A stretch of 64,000 bases of DNA from Clostridium frigidicarnis (GCF_900111985.1 NZ_FOKI01000017.1:1-64000); one strand, 5' to 3'; counted from the first letter of the stretch, positions 1 to 9,822 are shown. Numbers and translations: made by a program. Notes: a model not told the origin generated them from the letters alone.

Positions 1-336
1 AGAGCAGACATCGAAAGAGGTCAAGTACTAGCAAAAGCTGGATCAATAACTCCACACAAAAAGTTTGTAGGTCAAGTGTACGTACTTAAAAAAGAAGAAG
101 GTGGAAGACATACTCCATTCTTTGATGGATATAGACCACAATTCTACTTTAGAACAACAGACGTTACAGGATCAATAAAATTACCAGATGGAATGGAAAT
201 GGTAATGCCTGGAGACCACATAGACATGAACGTTGAGTTAATAACTCAAGTAGCGATGGATGAAGGATTAAGATTCGCTATCAGAGAAGGTGGAAGAACT
301 GTAGGTTCAGGAGTTGTTACTTCAATAGTTGAGTAA
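1..336 (+). CDS. tuf: Elongation factor Tu, C-terminal part (5' end outside window)
   Basis: EF-Tu delivers aminoacyl-tRNA to the ribosomal A site as a GTP complex in the cytoplasm. The frame is open from base 1 and ends TAA. The visible 111 residues begin [12 protein letters not shown], typical of EF-Tu domain 3, and contain the conserved GGRHTPFF and [14 protein letters not shown] segments, then end with [11 protein letters not shown], the standard EF-Tu tail. The GTPase domain and domain 2 lie upstream of the window. A tuf gene directly before rpsJ is the usual clostridial arrangement. A terminator about 200 bases downstream separates it from the S10 operon. Confidence 0.98.
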   Translation, partial: RADIERGQVLAKAGSITPHKKFVGQVYVLKKEEGGRHTPFFDGYRPQFYFRTTDVTGSIKLPDGMEMVMPGDHIDMNVELITQVAMDEGLRFAIREGGRTVGSGVVTSIVE

Positions 337-406
337 TAAATATAAAAATATGTATATGTATATAAATTAGTACCGAATTAAACTATCGGGAATTTAAGCT
401 CTAATT

Positions 407-449
407 ATAGGGGAAAGTTTTTATAGCGCAAATAAAAGCTTTCACCTAT
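407..449 (+). other. Long hairpin in the tuf 3' untranslated region
   Basis: Seen directly: ATAGGGGAAAG (407-417) pairs with CTTTCACCTAT (439-449) with one mismatch, and the pairing continues inward through TTTTTA/TAAAAG to a loop of about nine bases. No T-run follows, so this is not a standard terminator. It lies between the tuf stop and the terminator at 537. It may be an RNA processing or stability element, but that is inference. Confidence 0.45.
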
Positions 450-536
450 AAGTGAGAAAAAAGTTTTAGTATACTAAATGTATTTAATATTTAAAAGCGC
501 ATTAAATATTAGATAAAGTTTTAAGGTACCTTATTT

Positions 537-580
537 AAAAAAGCATGGGGGGAAGATTATATTCCTTTCATGCTTTTTTT
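537..580 (+). terminator. Rho-independent terminator after tuf
   Basis: AAAAAAGCATG pairs with CATGCTTTTTT across a purine/pyrimidine-rich middle, and a run of T follows. It ends the tuf transcript before the independent S10 operon promoter at 700. Confidence 0.8.
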
Positions 581-699
581 GCATATAAGTATTTACAAAA
601 TTTATATATTGAAATTGGATAAAAAAAAATATATAATAAAAAAAGTATTATCTAATTACGGGTTAAAAAACTTTTAAATATACAATTAATAAAAAAGTG

Positions 700-728
700 T
701 TGAAAAAAAAATAAAAGCATAGTATAAT
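700..728 (+). promoter_or_regulatory. Vegetative promoter of the S10 operon
   Basis: TTGAAA (700-705) and a perfect TATAAT (723-728) are separated by exactly 17 bases, with A/T-rich sequence upstream. Transcription would start near 735, about 208 bases before rpsJ. Confidence 0.85.
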
Positions 729-734
729 GAAATA

Positions 735-942
735 GTTGTGAAGCTATAACAGTGATGAGACAAGAGGTTGCCGAACTTACGGGGAATTCTTGTTGAGCAT
801 GTCAGGATCTTAGAATCCGACGTCGGGAATTCTAAATACTGTTAAAGGTTGTTCTAAAACATGAAACACCTGGAGCAGTTTATAGAACGTCCGCTGTTGT
901 GCGTAAATAAGTAAAGCGTACATGAAAAGGAGGGAATAAAGC
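735..942 (+). ncRNA. Structured leader RNA of the S10 operon
   Basis: The untranslated leader folds into several stems visible by eye. AACAGT (748-753) pairs with ACTGTT (838-843), closing a domain. Inside it ACAAGA (760-765) pairs with TCTTGT (788-793), and AGAAT-CCGA (812-820) pairs with TCGG-GA-ATTCT (823-833). A second domain is closed by GTTCTA-AAAC (851-860) with GTTT-A-TAGAAC (878-888). The ribosome binding site AAGGAGGG lies just before rpsJ. In E. coli the S10 leader is a target of L4. Whether this clostridial leader does the same job is unknown and inferred only from position. Confidence 0.6.
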
Positions 943-1251
943 ATGTCAAAACAAAAAATAAGAATAAGACTAAAGGCTTTTGATCACACAATATTAGATC
1001 AATCAGCTGAAAAAATAGTTGAAACTGCTAAATCAACAGGAGCAAAGGTATCAGGACCAGTTCCTCTACCAACAGAAAAAGATATAATTACTATATTAAG
1101 AGCTCCTCATAAGTACAAGGATTCAAGAGAGCAGTTCGAAATAAGAACTCATAAAAGATTAATAGACATAGTTAATCCATCACCAAAAACTGTTGATGCA
1201 TTAATGAGATTAGATCTACCATCAGGAGTAGACATAGAGATAAAGTTATAA
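943..1251 (+). CDS. rpsJ: 30S ribosomal protein S10
   Basis: Component of the head of the small ribosomal subunit and, in bacteria, also NusE in transcription antitermination. The 102-residue length and the N-terminal [11 protein letters not shown] segment are diagnostic, as is [35 protein letters not shown] further in (conserved positions about 38-72). It starts ATG behind AAGGAGGG and is the first gene of the S10 operon, downstream of a long structured leader. Confidence 0.98.
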   Translation: MSKQKIRIRLKAFDHTILDQSAEKIVETAKSTGAKVSGPVPLPTEKDIITILRAPHKYKDSREQFEIRTHKRLIDIVNPSPKTVDALMRLDLPSGVDIEIKL

Positions 1252-1270
1252 AACGTACATAAGGTGTACG

Positions 1271-1290
1271 CGTAATAGATAACTATTACG
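1271..1290 (+). other. Hairpin in the rpsJ-rplC spacer
   Basis: CGTAATAG (1271-1278) and CTATTACG (1283-1290) form a perfect 8-bp stem with an ATAA loop. A smaller CCTC/GAGG stem follows at 1305-1315. The 98-base spacer is long for this otherwise tight operon. The role is unknown: processing or r-protein binding are possibilities. Confidence 0.4.
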
Positions 1291-1349
1291 AACTATTATG
1301 ATTTCCTCTAAGAGGGGTAGTCCGCTAATATGTTTAGGAGGTGCAGGTA

Positions 1350-1979
1350 ATGAAAAAAGCTATATTAGGTAAAAAAGTTGGAATGACTCAAATATTCAAC
1401 GAAAACGGAAAAATTGTTCCTGTAACAGTTGTAGAGGCAGGTCCATGTGTTGTTCTTCAAAAGAAGACAATAGAAAATGATGGATATGAAGCAATCCAAG
1501 TTGGATACGGAGAAATAAGAGAAAAGTTAGTTAACAAGCCAAGACAAGGTCATTTTAATAAGGCTGGTGTAACTTTCAAGAGATATATAAGAGAGTTAAG
1601 ATTAGAAAGCATAGAAGGATATGAAGTAGGTCAAGAGTTAAATGCTGACTTATTCCAAGCTGGAGAGAAAGTTGATATAACTGGAACTTCAAAAGGAAAA
1701 GGCTTTGCTGGAGTTATAAAAAGATGGAATTTCAGCAGAGGACCAATGTCTCATGGTTCTAAGTATCATAGAGGTGTAGGTTCAATGGGAGCTTCTTCAG
1801 ATCCATCAAGAACTTTCAAAAACAAAAAAATGCCAGGACACATGGGAGCTGTTAGAAAAACAGTTATTAACCTAGAAGTTGTTAAGGTAATGCCTGAAAA
1901 GAATGTAATATTAATAAAGGGCGGAATACCAGGACCAAATAAGGGTCTAGTAATAATTAGAAATAGCATTAAAGCTTAA
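1350..1979 (+). CDS. rplC: 50S ribosomal protein L3
   Basis: Early-assembly protein of the large subunit that reaches towards the peptidyl transferase centre. The product of 209 residues begins [16 protein letters not shown], the standard L3 start, and carries the conserved [20 protein letters not shown] loop and the [11 protein letters not shown] segment. I chose ATG at 1350 because TTAGGAGGTG lies 8-10 bases upstream. An in-frame GTG at 1341 overlaps that ribosome binding site. Second gene of the S10 operon. Confidence 0.97.
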   Translation: MKKAILGKKVGMTQIFNENGKIVPVTVVEAGPCVVLQKKTIENDGYEAIQVGYGEIREKLVNKPRQGHFNKAGVTFKRYIRELRLESIEGYEVGQELNADLFQAGEKVDITGTSKGKGFAGVIKRWNFSRGPMSHGSKYHRGVGSMGASSDPSRTFKNKKMPGHMGAVRKTVINLEVVKVMPEKNVILIKGGIPGPNKGLVIIRNSIKA

Positions 1980-2004
1980 ATTTTTGTAGAAAGGAGGATG
2001 CAGA

Positions 2005-2625
2005 ATGCCAAAGGTAGGATTATTTAATACAGAAGCAAAACAAGTAAGTGAGATAGAATTATCAGAGGTAGTATTTGGAGCAGAGGTTAAAACTCATGTA
2101 ATGCACCAAGTAGTAGTAGCTCTTTTAGCTAATAAGAGACAAGGAACTCAATCAGCTAAGACAAGATCAGAAGTTTCTGGAGGCGGAGTAAAGCCTTGGA
2201 GACAAAAGGGAACAGGTAGAGCAAGACAAGGATCTATAAGAGCTCCACAATGGATACATGGAGGAATTGTTTTCGCTCCAAAGCCAAGAGACTATAGAAT
2301 GTCAATACCTAAGAGCATGAGAAAGGTTGCTATGAAATCTGCTTTAACAAGCTTAGTTCAAGACAACCAATTAGTAGTTCTTGAGAGTCTAGAAATAGAA
2401 GCTCCAAAAACTAAAACAATGATTAATATTTTAAACGCTTTTGAAGCTAAAAAAACATTAATAATTACAGCAGAGTCTAATGAGAATATATTTAAATCAG
2501 TAAGAAACATTGAAGGTGTTGAGGTTATGCCTGCAAACAACATAAATGTTTATGATTTATTAAAATTCCCAAAAGTGATGATAACTAAGGACGCTGTATC
2601 TAAGATTGAGGAGGTGTACGCATAA
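2005..2625 (+). CDS. rplD: 50S ribosomal protein L4
   Basis: Large-subunit protein lining the exit tunnel; in E. coli it also represses its own operon. The 206 residues include the extended-loop signature [16 protein letters not shown]-like segment followed by [15 protein letters not shown] and RAPQW, which places it firmly in the L4/L1e family. The ribosome binding site AAGGAGG precedes the ATG. The last base of its stop codon is the first base of the rplW start, so the two genes are translationally coupled. Confidence 0.97.
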   Translation: MPKVGLFNTEAKQVSEIELSEVVFGAEVKTHVMHQVVVALLANKRQGTQSAKTRSEVSGGGVKPWRQKGTGRARQGSIRAPQWIHGGIVFAPKPRDYRMSIPKSMRKVAMKSALTSLVQDNQLVVLESLEIEAPKTKTMINILNAFEAKKTLIITAESNENIFKSVRNIEGVEVMPANNINVYDLLKFPKVMITKDAVSKIEEVYA

Positions 2626-2921
2626 TGAAGTTAACTAGCCATGATATAATAAGAAAACCAGTTATAACTGAAAAGTCTATGGCTGCAATGGCAGAAAAGA
2701 AATATACTTTCATCGTACACAGCAGTGCAAACAAAGTTCAAATAAAGAGAGCTGTTGAAGAAGTATTTGGTGTTAAAGTTGAAGATGTTAAAACTATTAA
2801 CATGTTAGGAAAGACTAAAAGAGTCGGCGTACATGTTGGTAAAAGAGCAGACTTAAAAAAAGCTGTTGTTAAGCTAACTACAGAAAGCAATGCAATAGAG
2901 TTCTTTGAGGGAATGCAATAA
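2625..2921 (+). CDS. rplW: 50S ribosomal protein L23
   Basis: L23 sits at the tunnel exit and is the docking site of trigger factor and SRP. The 98-residue product shows the typical [13 protein letters not shown] start, the [20 protein letters not shown] middle and [14 protein letters not shown]. It overlaps the rplD stop by one base (TAATG), and a GAGGTG ribosome binding site lies inside the rplD end. Confidence 0.97.
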   Translation: MKLTSHDIIRKPVITEKSMAAMAEKKYTFIVHSSANKVQIKRAVEEVFGVKVEDVKTINMLGKTKRVGVHVGKRADLKKAVVKLTTESNAIEFFEGMQ

Positions 2922-2989
2922 TTAACATAAAATAAATAAAGCAAGTATTGGCGTTAAGGCCAGAAAAGCTGAAAAAGGAGGGAATTTAA

Positions 2990-3823
2990 ATGGCAGTTAA
3001 GACGTTTAGACCTATTACACCATCAAGAAGAAACATGACTATGTCAACTTTTGAGGAGATAACTACTAGCACACCAGAAAAATCTCTTTTAGTTTCTTTA
3101 AAGAAAAACGGTGGTAGAAACGCACAAGGAAAAATAACTGTTAGACACCAAGGTGGTGGAGCTAAGAGAAAATATAGACTAATAGATTTCAAGAGAAATA
3201 AGGATGGAGTTCCTGCAAAGGTTGCTTCAATAGAGTATGATCCAAACAGAACAGCATATATAGCTTTAGTTGTATACACTGATGGAGATAAGAGATACAT
3301 AATCGCTCCAGTTGGATTAAAAGTTGGGGATGTAGTAGTATCTGGAGTAGATGCTGATATAAAACCAGGTAATGCTCTACCATTGAGAAACATACCAGTA
3401 GGTTCAGTTGTTCATAATGTAGAGTTAGCACCAGGAAAAGGCGCTCAGTTAGTAAGAGCAGCAGGTTCTTCAGCTCAATTAATGGCTAAAGAAGGAAAAT
3501 ATGCTACTTTAAGATTACCATCTGGCGAAATGAGATATGTAAGAATTGAGTGTAGAGCTACAATAGGAACAGTTTCTAACTTAACTAACGATATAGTTAA
3601 TATCGGTAAAGCAGGTAGAAAAAGACATATGGGAGTAAGACCAACCGTAAGAGGATCTGTAATGAACCCATGTGACCATCCACACGGAGGTGGAGAAGGT
3701 AAGAGTCCAGTAGGAAGACCGAGTCCAGTAACTCCTTGGGGTAAACCTGCTCTTGGATATAAGACTAGAAAGACTAAGAAATATTCTGATAGATTAATAA
3801 TAAAGAAAAGAAACGGTAGATAG
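2990..3823 (+). CDS. rplB: 50S ribosomal protein L2
   Basis: One of the most conserved large-subunit proteins, needed for subunit association and peptidyl transfer. The 277-residue length is normal. [17 protein letters not shown] begins the protein, [17 protein letters not shown] lies near residues 43-59, and the C-terminal [13 protein letters not shown] and [10 protein letters not shown] motifs include the histidine region implicated in activity. AAAGGAGGG precedes the ATG. Confidence 0.98.
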   Translation: MAVKTFRPITPSRRNMTMSTFEEITTSTPEKSLLVSLKKNGGRNAQGKITVRHQGGGAKRKYRLIDFKRNKDGVPAKVASIEYDPNRTAYIALVVYTDGDKRYIIAPVGLKVGDVVVSGVDADIKPGNALPLRNIPVGSVVHNVELAPGKGAQLVRAAGSSAQLMAKEGKYATLRLPSGEMRYVRIECRATIGTVSNLTNDIVNIGKAGRKRHMGVRPTVRGSVMNPCDHPHGGGEGKSPVGRPSPVTPWGKPALGYKTRKTKKYSDRLIIKKRNGR

Positions 3824-3828
3824 TTAAC

Positions 3829-3851
3829 GAAGAGAATCTAGAATTCTCTTC
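3829..3851 (+). other. Hairpin in the rplB-rpsS spacer
   Basis: GAAGAGAAT (3829-3837) pairs perfectly with ATTCTCTTC (3843-3851) around a CTAGA loop. No T-run follows, so a terminator is unlikely. Possibly a processing or protein-binding site within the operon. Confidence 0.4.
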
Positions 3852-3891
3852 TGACACTAACCTTAAAGTTGTATGAAGGGAGGCCAATTGC

Positions 3892-4173
3892 ATGAGTAGA
3901 TCATTAAAAAAAGGACCATTCGTCCATGAAAGTCTTTTAAACAAAATTAATGAAATGAATAAAAATGGTGAAAAGAAGGTTATAAAAACTTGGTCAAGAA
4001 GTTCAACAATCTTTCCACAAATGATAGGCCATACAATAGCTGTTCATGATGGAAGAAAACATGTTCCAGTCTACGTAGTAGAGGACATGGTTGGACATAA
4101 ATTTGGAGAGTTTGTATTAACAAGAACCTACAGAGGACACGTTAATAGCGAAAAAACTTCAAAGAGAAAATAA
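3892..4173 (+). CDS. rpsS: 30S ribosomal protein S19
   Basis: Small-subunit head protein near the A-site tRNA. The 93 residues begin [16 protein letters not shown] and contain the hallmark [31 protein letters not shown] and [16 protein letters not shown] segments. GGGAGGCC precedes the ATG. It lies in the S10 operon between rplB and rplV, the normal order. Confidence 0.97.
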   Translation: MSRSLKKGPFVHESLLNKINEMNKNGEKKVIKTWSRSSTIFPQMIGHTIAVHDGRKHVPVYVVEDMVGHKFGEFVLTRTYRGHVNSEKTSKRK

Positions 4174-4195
4174 CCTTGGAAAGGAGGAAACATAA

Positions 4196-4531
4196 ATGGA
4201 AGCTAAAGCTGTAGCTAAATATATAAGAATGTCTCCAATGAAAGTTGGAGTGGTACTAGACTTAATAAGAGGTAAGAACGTTAACGAAGCTTTTGCTATA
4301 CTTAAATATACTCCAAAAGATGCTGCTGAAGTATTATATAAGTTATTAAAGTCAGCTGTAGCAAATGCTGAAAACAACAACAACTTAGATCCAGCAAGAT
4401 TAGTTGTTGCTGAAGCACATGTAGGTCCAGCACCAATATTAAAAAGATTTAGACCACGTGCTCAAGGTAGAGCATATAGAATAAATAAAAGAACTAGTCA
4501 TATAACACTAGTTGTAAAAGAAATAGCTTAA
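4196..4531 (+). CDS. rplV: 50S ribosomal protein L22
   Basis: Tunnel-lining large-subunit protein; its hairpin loop is a known site of macrolide resistance changes. The 111 residues include [23 protein letters not shown] at the start, [12 protein letters not shown] in the middle and the C-terminal hairpin [20 protein letters not shown]. An AAGGAGG site lies eight bases before the ATG, and the gap to rpsS is 22 bases. Confidence 0.97.
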   Translation: MEAKAVAKYIRMSPMKVGVVLDLIRGKNVNEAFAILKYTPKDAAEVLYKLLKSAVANAENNNNLDPARLVVAEAHVGPAPILKRFRPRAQGRAYRINKRTSHITLVVKEIA

Positions 4532-4550
4532 TAAGAAGGAGGTATACACA

Positions 4551-5219
4551 GTGGGTCAAAAAGTTAATCCTCACGGACTAAGAGTTGGCGTTATCAAAGG
4601 TTGGAATTCAAAATGGTACGCTGATAAAGACAAATTTGCAGATTACTTAGTAGAAGACAATAAGATTAGAGAATTCGTAAAGAAGAGATTATACTCTGCT
4701 GGAATATCTAAGATTGAAATAGAAAGAGCTGCAAAAAAAGTTAAATTAAACATATTCACTGCTAAACCAGGTGTTGTAATCGGAAGAGGTGGATCAGGAA
4801 TAGAGGCTCTAAAGAAAGAGTTAAGTAAAATAATCACTAATGGACACATATTAATAAATATAGTTGAAGTTAGAAACGCAGAAGGCGACGCTCAATTAAT
4901 GGCCGAAAATATAGCTGCTCAATTAGAAAAGAGAATATCTTTTAGAAGAGCTATGAAACAAACTATTCAAAGATCAATGAAAAACGGCGTTAAAGGTGTT
5001 AAAACTGCATGTTCTGGAAGATTAGGTGGAGCTGAAATCGCAAGAACAGAGCAATACCATGAAGGAACAATTCCACTACAAACTTTAAGAGCTGACATAG
5101 ATTATGGATTTGCTGAGGCAGATACAACTTATGGTAAAATCGGAGTTAAAGTTTGGGTCTATAGAGGCGAAGTTCTTCCAACAAAAAAAGTTGCGAAGGA
5201 TGTAGAAGTTAACGCGTAA
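4551..5219 (+). CDS. rpsC: 30S ribosomal protein S3
   Basis: Protein of the mRNA entry channel, with helicase-like activity together with S4. The 222 residues start at GTG with [14 protein letters not shown]. They carry a KH domain with the GRGGSGIE loop (near residues 77-84) and the C-terminal [27 protein letters not shown] region (conserved). AAGGAGGT precedes the GTG. Confidence 0.97.
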   Translation: MGQKVNPHGLRVGVIKGWNSKWYADKDKFADYLVEDNKIREFVKKRLYSAGISKIEIERAAKKVKLNIFTAKPGVVIGRGGSGIEALKKELSKIITNGHILINIVEVRNAEGDAQLMAENIAAQLEKRISFRRAMKQTIQRSMKNGVKGVKTACSGRLGGAEIARTEQYHEGTIPLQTLRADIDYGFAEADTTYGKIGVKVWVYRGEVLPTKKVAKDVEVNA

Positions 5220-5236
5220 GAAAGGAGGAATTAATT

Positions 5237-5680
5237 ATGTTAATGCCTAAGAGAGTAAAGCATCGTAAGGTACAACGTGGTAGAATGAAGGGTAAAGCTA
5301 CTAGAGGTAACTTTATCGCATACGGAGATTACGCTATACAGGCAACAGAATGTGGCTGGTTAACAAGCAACCAAATAGAAGCTGCCAGAATAGCTATAAA
5401 TAGATATATAAAAAGAGGAGGAAAGCTTTGGATAAAGGTTTTCCCAGATAAGCCAGTTACTCAAAAGCCAGCTGAAACTCGTATGGGTTCAGGTAAAGGT
5501 TCACCAGAGTATTGGGTAGCAGTAATTAAACCAGGTAGAGTTATATTTGAATTATCTGGAGTTAATGAAGAAATAGCTAGAGAAGCTATGAGACTTGCTT
5601 CACATAAACTTCCTGTAAAGACTAAGTTCGTTACAAGAAGAGACTTTGAAAAAATGGGTGGTGAAAATAATGAAGGCTAG
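5237..5680 (+). CDS. rplP: 50S ribosomal protein L16
   Basis: Late-assembling protein at the base of the central protuberance that organises the A site. The 147 residues begin [19 protein letters not shown], and show the conserved [25 protein letters not shown] and [21 protein letters not shown] segments. An AAGGAGG site precedes the ATG at 5237. The 3' end overlaps rpmC by 11 bases. Confidence 0.97.
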   Translation: MLMPKRVKHRKVQRGRMKGKATRGNFIAYGDYAIQATECGWLTSNQIEAARIAINRYIKRGGKLWIKVFPDKPVTQKPAETRMGSGKGSPEYWVAVIKPGRVIFELSGVNEEIAREAMRLASHKLPVKTKFVTRRDFEKMGGENNEG

Positions 5681-5882
5681 AGAGTTAAAAGAATTAAGAA
5701 CAAACAGCCCTCAAGATTTAAAGGCAAAGCTAAACGATCTTAAGGCTGAGCTATTCAACTTAAGATTCCAATTAGCTACTGGCCAATTAGAGAATCCAAT
5801 GAGAATTAAAGAAGTTAAAAAATCTATTGCCCAAATAAAAACTATAATTAGAGAAGAAGAGCTAAGAGTTTTCGAGCAGTAA
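5670..5882 (+). CDS. rpmC: 50S ribosomal protein L29
   Basis: Small helical protein at the tunnel exit next to L23. The 70 residues begin [14 protein letters not shown], the canonical L29 start, and carry [32 protein letters not shown] chose ATG at 5670 because the GGGTGGTG ribosome binding site lies just before it and because family members begin here. An in-frame ATG at 5646 would add eight unrelated residues. It starts inside the end of rplP, indicating coupling. Confidence 0.95.
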   Translation: MKARELKELRTNSPQDLKAKLNDLKAELFNLRFQLATGQLENPMRIKEVKKSIAQIKTIIREEELRVFEQ

Positions 5883-5902
5883 TCTGAAGGGAGGTATAGC
5901 CG

Positions 5903-6157
5903 GTGGAAAGAGCAAATAGAAAAAGTAGAATCGGAAAAGTTGTTTCAGATAAAATGGATAAGACAGTAGTAGTAGCTGTTGAAACAAAAGTTCGTCATCC
6001 CCTATATGGAAAGACAATAAACAGAACTACAAAGTTCAAAGCTCATGATGAAAATAATGAAGCTAAAATGAACGATAAAGTATTAATAATGGAAACTAAG
6101 CCATTATCTAAAGATAAGAGATGGAGATTAGTTGAAATAGTTGAAAAGGCTAAGTAG
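5903..6157 (+). CDS. rpsQ: 30S ribosomal protein S17
   Basis: Primary 16S rRNA-binding protein with an OB fold. The 84 residues start at GTG, preceded by GGGAGGT. They contain [21 protein letters not shown] and [35 protein letters not shown], both characteristic (key [11 protein letters not shown] loop). It lies in standard order between rpmC and rplN. Confidence 0.96.
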   Translation: MERANRKSRIGKVVSDKMDKTVVVAVETKVRHPLYGKTINRTTKFKAHDENNEAKMNDKVLIMETKPLSKDKRWRLVEIVEKAK

Positions 6158-6185
6158 TCTTTAAAGCTGAAGGGAGGATATCGGT

Positions 6186-6554
6186 ATGATTCAACAACAA
6201 ACCAAGCTAAAGGTTGCAGATAATTCAGGTGCTAAAGAAATTATGTGCATAAGAGTACTAGGTGGATCCAAGAGAAAATATGGAAACATCGGTGATATAA
6301 TAGTTGCCAGCGTTAAAAGTGCAACACCAGGCGGAGTTGTTAAAAAAGGTGACGTTGTTAAGGCTGTTATAGTTAGATCAGTTAAAGGTTTAGGAAGAGC
6401 AGATGGTTCTTACATCAGATTTGATGAGAATGCAGCAGTTATAATAAAAGACGACAAGCAACCAAGAGGAACTCGTATCTTCGGACCAGTTGCAAGGGAG
6501 CTAAGAGATAAAGAGTTTACAAAAATATTATCGCTAGCACCTGAAGTTCTATAA
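6186..6554 (+). CDS. rplN: 50S ribosomal protein L14
   Basis: Subunit-interface protein contacting 16S rRNA through bridge B8. The 122-residue length is exact for the family. [18 protein letters not shown] opens the protein, followed by [37 protein letters not shown] and the [15 protein letters not shown] end. GGGAGGAT precedes the ATG. It begins the spc part of the cluster. Confidence 0.98.
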   Translation: MIQQQTKLKVADNSGAKEIMCIRVLGGSKRKYGNIGDIIVASVKSATPGGVVKKGDVVKAVIVRSVKGLGRADGSYIRFDENAAVIIKDDKQPRGTRIFGPVARELRDKEFTKILSLAPEVL

Positions 6555-6574
6555 GATAAGGAGGTGTCTAAATA

Positions 6575-6889
6575 ATGAAAGTTCATGTAAGAAAGAATGA
6601 CACGGTTATGGTTATATCTGGAAAAGATAAAGGAAAAACTGGTGAAGTTTTAGCAGTAACGCCTAAAGCAGGAAAAGTTCTTGTGAAAGACGTTAATGTA
6701 GTAACTAAACATAAAAAACCTAGCAGAGCAAACATGGAAGGCGGAATCGTTAAAGAGGAAGCATCTATAAATAGTTCTAAGGTAATGTTATATTGCACAA
6801 AATGCAAAAATGTTACAAGAATAAACCATAAATTATTAGAAGACGGAGCAAAGGTAAGAGTTTGCAAGAAATGTGGAGAAACATTCTAA
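6575..6889 (+). CDS. rplX: 50S ribosomal protein L24, zinc-ribbon form
   Basis: Assembly initiator of the large subunit with a KOW domain (VMVISGKDKGKTGEVL near residues 12-27). The 104 residues end with a four-cysteine zinc ribbon: CTKC near 75 and CKKC near 97. This is a C+ form, so the protein probably binds zinc. AAGGAGGTG precedes the ATG. Confidence 0.96.
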   Translation: MKVHVRKNDTVMVISGKDKGKTGEVLAVTPKAGKVLVKDVNVVTKHKKPSRANMEGGIVKEEASINSSKVMLYCTKCKNVTRINHKLLEDGAKVRVCKKCGETF

Positions 6890-6911
6890 TATTTGAAAGG
6901 AGGTATACTCA

Positions 6912-7454
6912 ATGATCGCAAGACTACAAGAAAAGTATAACAAAGAAGTAGTTCCAGCAATGATGGAAAAGTTCGGATACAAGAATATAATGCAAGTCCC
7001 AGGACTTGATAAGATAATAATAAACATGGGAGTTGGAGAGGCTAAAGACAATCCAAAAACTTTAGAAGCTGCAGTTTCAGATCTTCAGTTAATAGCAGGA
7101 CAAAAGCCTGTATTAACTAGAGCTAAAAACTCTGTTGCCAACTTCAAGATAAGAGAAAACATGGCTATAGGATGTAAGGTAACTCTAAGAAAGAACCAAA
7201 TGTATGAGTTCGCTGATAAGTTCATGAACATAGCACTACCAAGAGTTAGAGATTTTAGAGGAGTATCAGCTAAGTCTTTCGATGGTAGAGGAAACTACGC
7301 ATTAGGAATAAAAGAACAACTAATATTCCCAGAAATCGAATATGATAAGATAGATAAAGTTAGAGGAATGGATATAATCTTTGTAACAAATGCAGAGACT
7401 GACGAGGAAGCTAGAGAATTACTAAGATTCCTTGGAATGCCATTTGCTCAATAA
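6912..7454 (+). CDS. rplE: 50S ribosomal protein L5
   Basis: Central-protuberance protein that contacts 5S rRNA and P-site tRNA. The 180 residues include [41 protein letters not shown] and the C-terminal [19 protein letters not shown] segments (conserved core positions). AAGGAGGTA precedes the ATG. Confidence 0.97.
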   Translation: MIARLQEKYNKEVVPAMMEKFGYKNIMQVPGLDKIIINMGVGEAKDNPKTLEAAVSDLQLIAGQKPVLTRAKNSVANFKIRENMAIGCKVTLRKNQMYEFADKFMNIALPRVRDFRGVSAKSFDGRGNYALGIKEQLIFPEIEYDKIDKVRGMDIIFVTNAETDEEARELLRFLGMPFAQ

Positions 7455-7469
7455 TAAGGAGGGGAAATT

Positions 7470-7655
7470 GTGGCACGTAAGGCTTTAATAGAGAAGTGGA
7501 ACAAAACACCTAAATATGCGAGTAGAGCATACACAAGATGTAGATTATGTGGAAGACCACACGCTGTTTTAAGAAAGTTTGGAGTTTGCCGTATATGCTT
7601 TAGAGAATTAGCTTACAAAGGTGAAATACCTGGATGTAGAAAGGCAAGCTGGTAA
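7470..7655 (+). CDS. rpsZ: 30S ribosomal protein S14, type Z (zinc form)
   Basis: Short 61-residue S14 typical of Firmicutes. Four cysteines in CRLC (about 24-27) and CRIC (about 40-43) form a zinc-binding site, in contrast to the longer zinc-free S14 type. It starts at GTG behind AAGGAGG, 15 bases after rplE. Confidence 0.96.
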   Translation: MARKALIEKWNKTPKYASRAYTRCRLCGRPHAVLRKFGVCRICFRELAYKGEIPGCRKASW

Positions 7656-7691
7656 TATATTGTTATTGGATAAAGAAAGGAGGCACATAAC

Positions 7692-8090
7692 ATGGTTTTA
7701 ACAGATCCTATCGCAGATTTGCTAACACGTATAAGAAATGCAAATGCTGTAAGACACGAAGTAGTAGAAGTTCCTTCTTCAAATGTTAAGAAGGCTATAG
7801 CAAATATATTATTACAAGAAGGATATATAAAAGAGATAGAGGATTATTCAGATGGAGTAGTTCCTATGTTAAGATTAACTCTTAAGTACGGTGCTAACAA
7901 AGAAAGAGTTATAACTGGATTAAAGAGAATATCTAAGCCAGGATTAAGAGTTTATTGCCAAAAGGAAGAAACTCCTAAGGTATTAAACGGATTAGGAGTA
8001 GCCGTAATATCTACTTCTAAAGGAATAGTTACTGACAGAGAAGCTAGAAAGCTTGGAGTTGGTGGAGAAGTTATCTGTTACGTATGGTAA
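7692..8090 (+). CDS. rpsH: 30S ribosomal protein S8
   Basis: Primary binder of the central domain of 16S rRNA; in E. coli it regulates the spc operon. The 132 residues begin [20 protein letters not shown], contain [13 protein letters not shown] and end with [22 protein letters not shown], all diagnostic. An AAAGGAGG site precedes the ATG. A 97-base spacer to rplF follows. Confidence 0.97.
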   Translation: MVLTDPIADLLTRIRNANAVRHEVVEVPSSNVKKAIANILLQEGYIKEIEDYSDGVVPMLRLTLKYGANKERVITGLKRISKPGLRVYCQKEETPKVLNGLGVAVISTSKGIVTDREARKLGVGGEVICYVW

Positions 8091-8109
8091 TTTAATCATA
8101 ATGTAAGAT

Positions 8110-8137
8110 TGAAAGTTAGTAGTAGTTGAATATAGAT
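8110..8137 (+). promoter_or_regulatory. Possible internal promoter before rplF
   Basis: TTGAAA (8110-8115) and TATAGA lie 16 bases apart inside the unusually long rpsH-rplF spacer. The match is moderate, and chance matches are common in AT-rich DNA. Confidence 0.25.
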
Positions 8138-8187
8138 TAGCGTGATATAGATATCCGCATAGAACAAGGAATGCAGGAGGTGCTATT

Positions 8188-8730
8188 ATGTCAAGAATTG
8201 GTAGATTACCAGTAGCCATTCCTAATGGTGTAACAGTTACAGTAACACCAGACAACGTTGTTACAGTAAAAGGACCAAAGGGAGAATTAACAAAGGCTAT
8301 GTGTAACGAAATGAACATAGTTGTTGAAGACAATCAAGTTGTTGTTACAAGACCTAGTGATAACAAGAATCATAGATCATTACATGGTTTAACAAGATCA
8401 CTAGTAAATAATATGGTTATTGGAGTAACTGAAGGATACCAAAAGACTTTAGAACTTGTTGGAGTTGGTTATAGAGCTCAATTACAAGGTAAGAAGTTAG
8501 TTATGAACCTTGGATACTCTCATCCAGTTGAAGTAGAAGCAGTTGAAGGAGTTAATTTTGAAGTTCCAGCAACTACACAAGTTGTAGTAAAAGGAATAGA
8601 TAAAGAGAAAGTTGGAGCTGTTGCTGCTGATATAAGAAAATGGAGAAAGCCAGAGCCATATAAGGGCAAGGGAATTAAATACGCTGGTGAGGTAATCAGA
8701 CGTAAGGAAGGTAAGACTGGTAAGAAGTAA
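8188..8730 (+). CDS. rplF: 50S ribosomal protein L6
   Basis: Large-subunit protein near the factor-binding site. The 180 residues begin [17 protein letters not shown] and carry two repeated L6 domains. The second contains [25 protein letters not shown] and ends in the [19 protein letters not shown] signature (conserved positions around 150-170). AGGAGGTG precedes the ATG. Confidence 0.97.
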   Translation: MSRIGRLPVAIPNGVTVTVTPDNVVTVKGPKGELTKAMCNEMNIVVEDNQVVVTRPSDNKNHRSLHGLTRSLVNNMVIGVTEGYQKTLELVGVGYRAQLQGKKLVMNLGYSHPVEVEAVEGVNFEVPATTQVVVKGIDKEKVGAVAADIRKWRKPEPYKGKGIKYAGEVIRRKEGKTGKK

Positions 8731-8749
8731 TAGAAAGGAGTGAATCTAG

Positions 8750-9112
8750 ATGATAAAGAAGCAAGATAAAAAAGAGCAAAGAACTAGACGTCATTTAAGA
8801 GTTCGTAAAAAAGTTTCTGGTACAGCTGAAAGACCAAGACTATGTGTATACAGAAGTGAAAAGCACATATACGTTCAAATAATAGACGATGTATCTAGAA
8901 AAACTTTAGTTGCTGCTTCTAGCTTAGACAAAGAATTCACTGGTAAGTTAGGTGGAAACAAAGAAGCTGCTAAATTAGTAGGAGAATTAATTGCTAAAAA
9001 AGCTTTAGATAATGGCATAAAGAACGTTGTATTCGACAGAGGTGGATACATATACCATGGAAGAATACAAGAACTTGCTGCTGGTGCAAGAGAAGCAGGT
9101 TTAGAATTCTAA
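8750..9112 (+). CDS. rplR: 50S ribosomal protein L18
   Basis: Binds 5S rRNA with L5. The 120 residues show [37 protein letters not shown] at the start and [28 protein letters not shown] at the end, an exact family-type C terminus. GAAAGGAGTG precedes the ATG, 20 bases after rplF. Confidence 0.97.
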   Translation: MIKKQDKKEQRTRRHLRVRKKVSGTAERPRLCVYRSEKHIYVQIIDDVSRKTLVAASSLDKEFTGKLGGNKEAAKLVGELIAKKALDNGIKNVVFDRGGYIYHGRIQELAAGAREAGLEF

Positions 9113-9131
9113 TTTATAAGGAGGGAATGCA

Positions 9132-9629
9132 ATGAGAGTCGATCCTAGCACTCTAGATCTTAAAGAAAAAGTTGTACACATAAATAGAGTTACTAAGGTT
9201 GTTAAGGGTGGTAGAAACTTCAGATTCAGCGCTTTAGTCGTTGTTGGTGACGAGAACGGACACGTTGGCGTTGGAATCGGTAAGTCTATAGAGATCCCTG
9301 AAGCAATAAGAAAAGGCATCGAAGATGCAAAGAAGAACCTAGTTAAGGTTGAATTAGTTGGAACAACTGTTCCTCATCAAATATATGGTAAATTCGGAAC
9401 TGGTACGGTATTAATAATGCCTGCAAGTGAAGGTACTGGAGTTATCGCTGGAGGACCTGCAAGAGCAGTTCTTGAGCTAGCTGGATTAAAGGACGTTAGA
9501 GCTAAATCTCTAGGTTCAAACAATCCAAGAAACATGGTTAATGCTACTATCAACGGATTAGCAAGTCTTAGAACAGCTGAGCAAATAGCTAAGCTAAGAG
9601 GCAAGTCTGTTGAAGAAATTTTAGGTTAA
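9132..9629 (+). CDS. rpsE: 30S ribosomal protein S5
   Basis: Small-subunit protein at the mRNA entry site with roles in decoding accuracy. The 165 residues include [37 protein letters not shown] (double-stranded RNA-binding fold), the [13 protein letters not shown] loop, and [28 protein letters not shown]. An AAGGAGGG site precedes the ATG. Confidence 0.97.
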   Translation: MRVDPSTLDLKEKVVHINRVTKVVKGGRNFRFSALVVVGDENGHVGVGIGKSIEIPEAIRKGIEDAKKNLVKVELVGTTVPHQIYGKFGTGTVLIMPASEGTGVIAGGPARAVLELAGLKDVRAKSLGSNNPRNMVNATINGLASLRTAEQIAKLRGKSVEEILG

Positions 9630-9642
9630 GGAGGGATTTGCC

Positions 9643-9822
9643 TTGGCTAAAATAAAGGTTACTTTAGTAAAAAGCTTAATAGGTAGAAAAAAGGATCATA
9701 TTGCTACGGTAAACGCACTAGGATTAAAGAAAATAAATAATTCTAGATTACATGAGGGAACACCTCAAGTAATGGGTATGATCAAAAAAGTTGAATACTT
9801 ATTAAAAGTAGAAGAAGCTTAA
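9643..9822 (+). CDS. rpmD: 50S ribosomal protein L30, TTG start
   Basis: Read directly from the sequence between rpsE and rplO. TTG at 9643 begins a 59-residue protein, [16 protein letters not shown], continuing through [16 protein letters not shown] and ending TAA at 9822. This is the standard short L30. The AAGGAGGG site of the rpsE end lies seven to ten bases upstream of the TTG, and the next ATG is far inside the protein, so the TTG start is required. Position between rpsE and rplO is the normal one. Confidence 0.93.
   Translation: MAKIKVTLVKSLIGRKKDHIATVNALGLKKINNSRLHEGTPQVMGMIKKVEYLLKVEEA

Noticed and set aside
2986-3393. A 135-codon open frame on the minus strand across rplB
   Set aside because: Entirely antisense to a highly conserved ribosomal protein gene, with no ribosome binding site and biased composition.
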